From Rhodovarius crocodyli (lineage in GTDB: Bacteria > Pseudomonadota > Alphaproteobacteria > Acetobacterales > Acetobacteraceae), in contig CAMDJV010000015.1 of assembly GCA_945901085.1 (NCBI GenBank), positions 1 to 64,000 of the forward strand: a DNA stretch of 64,000 nucleotides. The letters run 5' to 3'. Positions 61,319 to 64,000 of the stretch are shown here, in pieces. Made by a program: the position numbers and the translations under genes. How positions within the stretch are numbered: position 1 is the stretch's first letter; every line of letters begins with the position of its first letter. Under the pieces are notes generated by a model, which saw nothing but the letters and a program-made list of their open reading frames with translations, was not told the origin of the DNA and did not search any database.

Positions 61319-62938
61319 TCAGTTCCCGTAATTGCCTGGGCGGAAATCCATCGCAAAGGCCGGGCTCGCCTTCCAGCGGATATCCTTGCGCTTGGCGGTG
61401 AAGGTCGCGTTCTGGTGCAGCACCGTATAGGCAGGGTCCTCACGCTCGGTGATTTCGAGCAGACGACGGAACACGACACGGCGGCGGGCGCGGTCAACGC
61501 TTGTCTCCAACTCGACCGAGAGGCGGTTCATCTCCTCATTGGTCCATTCGCCAACCTGCTGCTGCTGCCCATTGGGCCCATGTTGGTTGACCAGCGAGGA
61601 GACCGGATCATTGAAGGCGGCGCTGTTGGACCAGTCGCGCACGGCACGGGTGGGGCTGCGTTCGAGAATCTGCGACCAGTTTTCCTTCATCTCGATCTGC
61701 ACATTGAGGCCCACGCTGCGCCACATCTCCACCAGCACCTGCGCCGTGGCGTTTTGGTTGGTGTAGTAATTGTTCAGAAGGCGATAGGGGATGGGCTCGC
61801 CGCGGTAATTCGCCTCACGCAACAGGCGGCGGGCCTCGGCCTGATCAAAGCGCGGCACGCTCCAATCTTGGATGAGCATCTCGCCATAGAAGTCCCATTG
61901 CAAACCCTTGGGCACCACGGTGCGCCCGGCCCAAAGCGCATCCACGATGGCCTGACGGTCGATGGCATGGGTGAAGGCGCGGCGCACGAGGGGGTTGCGC
62001 AGCACGGGAAAATTCTTGTCGAACACCGTAATGCGGTGGTTGAGGATGGTGCCACCCTGCACTTCAAAGGCGCGGTTGCGCTCAATATTGGGGATTTGGT
62101 CGGGCGGAATATCGCAGGCAAAATGATAATCGCCGCTGAGCAGGCCATTGATGCGGCTCGCCACCTCCGGCACCTCGACGAAGCGGATCTGCTTGAGCGG
62201 CGGCCGCCCGCCCCAATACTCATCATGCGCCACCAGCGTGAGCGACTGATCGGCGCGGAATTCAGCCACCTTGTAAGGGCCCGTGGTGACGGGGCGGCGC
62301 GCCCATTCGAGCCAGGTGTTGGCCTCCTCATAGCCCCGCTTGCTGACGATATTGCTGCCGGCGCGCGAAAGACGGCCCTCCAGCGTCACATCGGGGGTGG
62401 CGTTGTGGAAGCGCACCGTCATCCGGTCCACCGCCTCGACGCGCTCGAGCGCCGGCCAGGCACGGCGTGCGACGGCGGGCACCTCCGGCGGTAATTCCTT
62501 GCCAGGGCGCGGTGTAGGCATGCCCTCACCGATCGGGATGGTGCGGCCCTGCGCCGTGGCCAGCGTGGCGCCGAACATGCGTTCACGGCCGAAGGAGAAC
62601 ACCACATCCTCGGCGGTCATCTCGTCGCCATTGTGGAACCGCACGCCAGGGCGCAGCGACAGTTCGACAACGGAATCGGAGATGCGGCGCCAGGTTGTGG
62701 CGAGGCCGGGTTGCGGTGCCAGGTTGCCCAGCCAGTCTCGCCCGATGAGCGCCTCCCACATTGAAGAGAAGAATATCCGCTCACCCACGTTGGATTGTTC
62801 GCGCAGCGGCTCCAGCGTGTTGGTGTTGCTGATCTTCTGCACCGCGATGGTGATGGAGGGCCGGTTATCGGCCTGCCCAAAGGCAGGGGCGGCCAAGGCG
62901 GCAAACGGCGTGGCCAGCAGGGGGCGGCGGGGGATCAT
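61319..62938 (-). CDS. Dipeptide-type ABC solute receptor (family 5), second locus copy 1
   Basis: The 539-residue receptor has a leader (IPRRPLLATPFAALAAPAFG), then VQKISNTNTLEPLREQSNVG, VVELSLRPGVRFHNGDEMTA, VTTGPYKVAEFRADQSLTLV and RNPLVRRAFTHAIDRQAIVD. Its start overlaps the stop of the sulfatase-like gene (ATGA), so a hydrolase and its transporter are translationally linked. A longer insert near residue 120 (PIGEGMPTPRPGKELPPE) sets it apart from its downstream paralogue. Confidence 0.9.
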   Translation of the reverse strand: MIPRRPLLATPFAALAAPAFGQADNRPSITIAVQKISNTNTLEPLREQSNVGERIFFSSMWEALIGRDWLGNLAPQPGLATTWRRISDSVVELSLRPGVRFHNGDEMTAEDVVFSFGRERMFGATLATAQGRTIPIGEGMPTPRPGKELPPEVPAVARRAWPALERVEAVDRMTVRFHNATPDVTLEGRLSRAGSNIVSKRGYEEANTWLEWARRPVTTGPYKVAEFRADQSLTLVAHDEYWGGRPPLKQIRFVEVPEVASRINGLLSGDYHFACDIPPDQIPNIERNRAFEVQGGTILNHRITVFDKNFPVLRNPLVRRAFTHAIDRQAIVDALWAGRTVVPKGLQWDFYGEMLIQDWSVPRFDQAEARRLLREANYRGEPIPYRLLNNYYTNQNATAQVLVEMWRSVGLNVQIEMKENWSQILERSPTRAVRDWSNSAAFNDPVSSLVNQHGPNGQQQQVGEWTNEEMNRLSVELETSVDRARRRVVFRRLLEITEREDPAYTVLHQNATFTAKRKDIRWKASPAFAMDFRPGNYGN

Positions 62939-64000
62939 TTGGAAACTCCTCGTTCTTGCAGACCGCCGGGGGCTGCCCGGAAGCCGGTGAGCGTGCGTTC
63001 GGCATGGCGCAACCGCCAGGACAGCGCGCGCTGGGCATAATCCTTCACCCGCGATGCATAGGCGGGGTCCTCGGCCAGATTGCGGAATTGTTGCGGGTCG
63101 GCCCGCAGGTCGAAAAAGAGCGGCGGCAGGGCGGCGAAGTGGACGTATTTATAATCGGCGTCCTGCACCACGCAGAGGCTGCTCTCATCCATCGAGAGGC
63201 CGAGCGCGGTTTCCGGCTGCGAGTAGAAGATGTCGCGGAAGTCATATTCGTAATGCAGCAGGTCGCGCCAATCCGTGGGCGCCGGCGCATCGAGCAAGGG
63301 CAGCAGCGAGACACCATCGCAGGCGCGCGGAATATCTCCGCCCAGCGCGGCGAGAATGCTCGGCATCACGTCAACGCTCTCGGTGAAGGCGGTCTCGACC
63401 ACGCCGGCGCGCGGGGAGACCCCGGCATCCTTGATGACGAGCGGGACCCGAAAGCTCTCGTCAAAATAGCCGATCTTGCCGAGCAGCCAGTGGTCGCCGA
63501 GTTGCTCGCCATGGTCGGAGGTGAAGATGATCATGGTGTCATCCCACTGGCCGGTGGCGTCGAGATGGTCGAAGACCTTGCCGAGATTATCGTCAATCTC
63601 GGTCATCATACCGGCATAGGTGGCGCGCATCTGGCGGATCGAAGCCTCGTCAAGCTCCGTCACCGCGCCGCCCGCGCCATGGAAGAAGCTGCCCTGGCTG
63701 ATGCCGCGCAGATAGAAATCCAGCAGCGGATGCTGTGCCGCCTCATGCGCCCAATCGGCCGCTCGCACCGGGGGGGGCATGTCGGCTGGGTTGTACATCG
63801 CATGGTATGGCGCGGGGGCAATGAAAGGCGGATGTGGGCGGTAATAGCCCAGATGCAGGAACCAGGGCTTGCGGCCAACGCCCTTCAGATAGGTCAGGGC
63901 GCGCTCGGTGAAATAGGCCGTATCGGAGAACTCGGCCGGGATACGGCTCGGGCGGCTGGTGGCACCTGGGGCGGCGTCCTCGCCTTCCGGCAGCCAGATA
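62935..64000 (-). CDS. Sulfatase / phosphonate monoester hydrolase-like protein (partial)
   Basis: The frame is open to the right edge, so the N-terminus, including the usual C/S-x-P-S-R nucleophile region, lies outside. The visible 354 codons show PWFLHLGYYRPHPPFIAPAP, MMTEIDDNLGKVFDHL, and IIFTSDHGEQLGDHWLLGKI with the metal-binding Asp-His, then GYFDESFRVPLVIKD near the middle. This is the alkaline phosphatase superfamily pattern of sulfatases, and SDHGEQLGDHWLLGK..Y.ES.R.PL recalls the phosphonate monoester hydrolases. The operon with a dual-receptor ABC importer suggests hydrolysis of an imported ester, though sulfate and phosphonate esters cannot be told apart here. Confidence 0.8.
   Translation of the reverse strand, partial: IWLPEGEDAAPGATSRPSRIPAEFSDTAYFTERALTYLKGVGRKPWFLHLGYYRPHPPFIAPAPYHAMYNPADMPPPVRAADWAHEAAQHPLLDFYLRGISQGSFFHGAGGAVTELDEASIRQMRATYAGMMTEIDDNLGKVFDHLDATGQWDDTMIIFTSDHGEQLGDHWLLGKIGYFDESFRVPLVIKDAGVSPRAGVVETAFTESVDVMPSILAALGGDIPRACDGVSLLPLLDAPAPTDWRDLLHYEYDFRDIFYSQPETALGLSMDESSLCVVQDADYKYVHFAALPPLFFDLRADPQQFRNLAEDPAYASRVKDYAQRALSWRLRHAERTLTGFRAAPGGLQERGVSK

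Noticed and set aside
1-64000. CRISPR array or rRNA genes
   Set aside because: No regularly spaced repeats with variable spacers and no rRNA-like stretches were seen on reading through.

Overview
This window reads as a high-GC alphaproteobacterial chromosome, most like the Acetobacteraceae (Roseomonas-type). The reasons are the GC-rich codon use with many ATGA or GTGA stop/start overlaps, several Bug/TctC receptors, a TRAP transporter and two dipeptide-type ABC loci. The taxon is inferred; no rRNA or marker gene is present.

Region 1 (1-14528) is an integrated phage or phage-like element seen in part. A tightly coupled leftward early operon runs from about 11160 down to 1572. It encodes an HTH regulator, an Hjc-like nuclease, a Sak4-like ATPase, a DUF669 protein, a PD-(D/E)XK nuclease, a helicase, a DUF6511 protein, a prim-pol/helicase and a DUF6456-like protein. 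A ParB-domain gene continues past the left edge. A S24-type repressor faces the operon across operator-like repeats. Rightward genes encode a DUF2924 protein, a serine recombinase and an HTH protein. No capsid or tail genes are in view. A DUF429 gene in the opposite orientation looks like cargo.

Region 2 (about 14529-29320) is visibly richer in A/T. It holds a Phd/YefM-type antitoxin gene followed by a five-gene operon: a 1741-aa helicase with a DUF1998-type C-terminus, a SNF2/RapA-type helicase, a 1427-aa adenine methylase, an HNH nuclease and a GIY-YIG/DUF4357 protein. The set resembles class 1 DISARM, with DrmA- and DrmB-like parts fused and with HNH and GIY-YIG proteins where a PLD nuclease (DrmC) would be expected. 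It is the best candidate for an undescribed defence system. A tRNA-like remnant and a terminator mark its right side.

Region 3 (29368-38700) contains a Bug receptor, an ATP-grasp ligase and a sulfur-oxidation cluster (AhpD-like, YeeE/YedE, cytochrome c, flavocytochrome c sulfide dehydrogenase, SoxY, SoxZ). Two copies of a 92-93 nt two-hairpin repeat in opposite orientation flank that cluster. Around it are gene remnants: a permease tail, IS3 OrfA, a DUF6525-like gene and an ADP-ribosylglycohydrolase.

Region 4 (38704-64000) is transport and catabolism. It starts with an SDR, a Bug receptor and a TRAP system with a LysR regulator. A dipeptide-type ABC operon with two receptors and a fused double ATPase follows. 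Next comes a phosphite-use locus, with ptxD divergent from a ptxABC/phnCDE-type transporter. A second dipeptide-type ABC operon, again with two receptors, is joined to a sulfatase/phosphonate monoester hydrolase-like gene cut by the right edge. Phosphite oxidation beside a possible phosphonate-ester hydrolase suggests a phosphorus-acquisition neighbourhood, which is inference.
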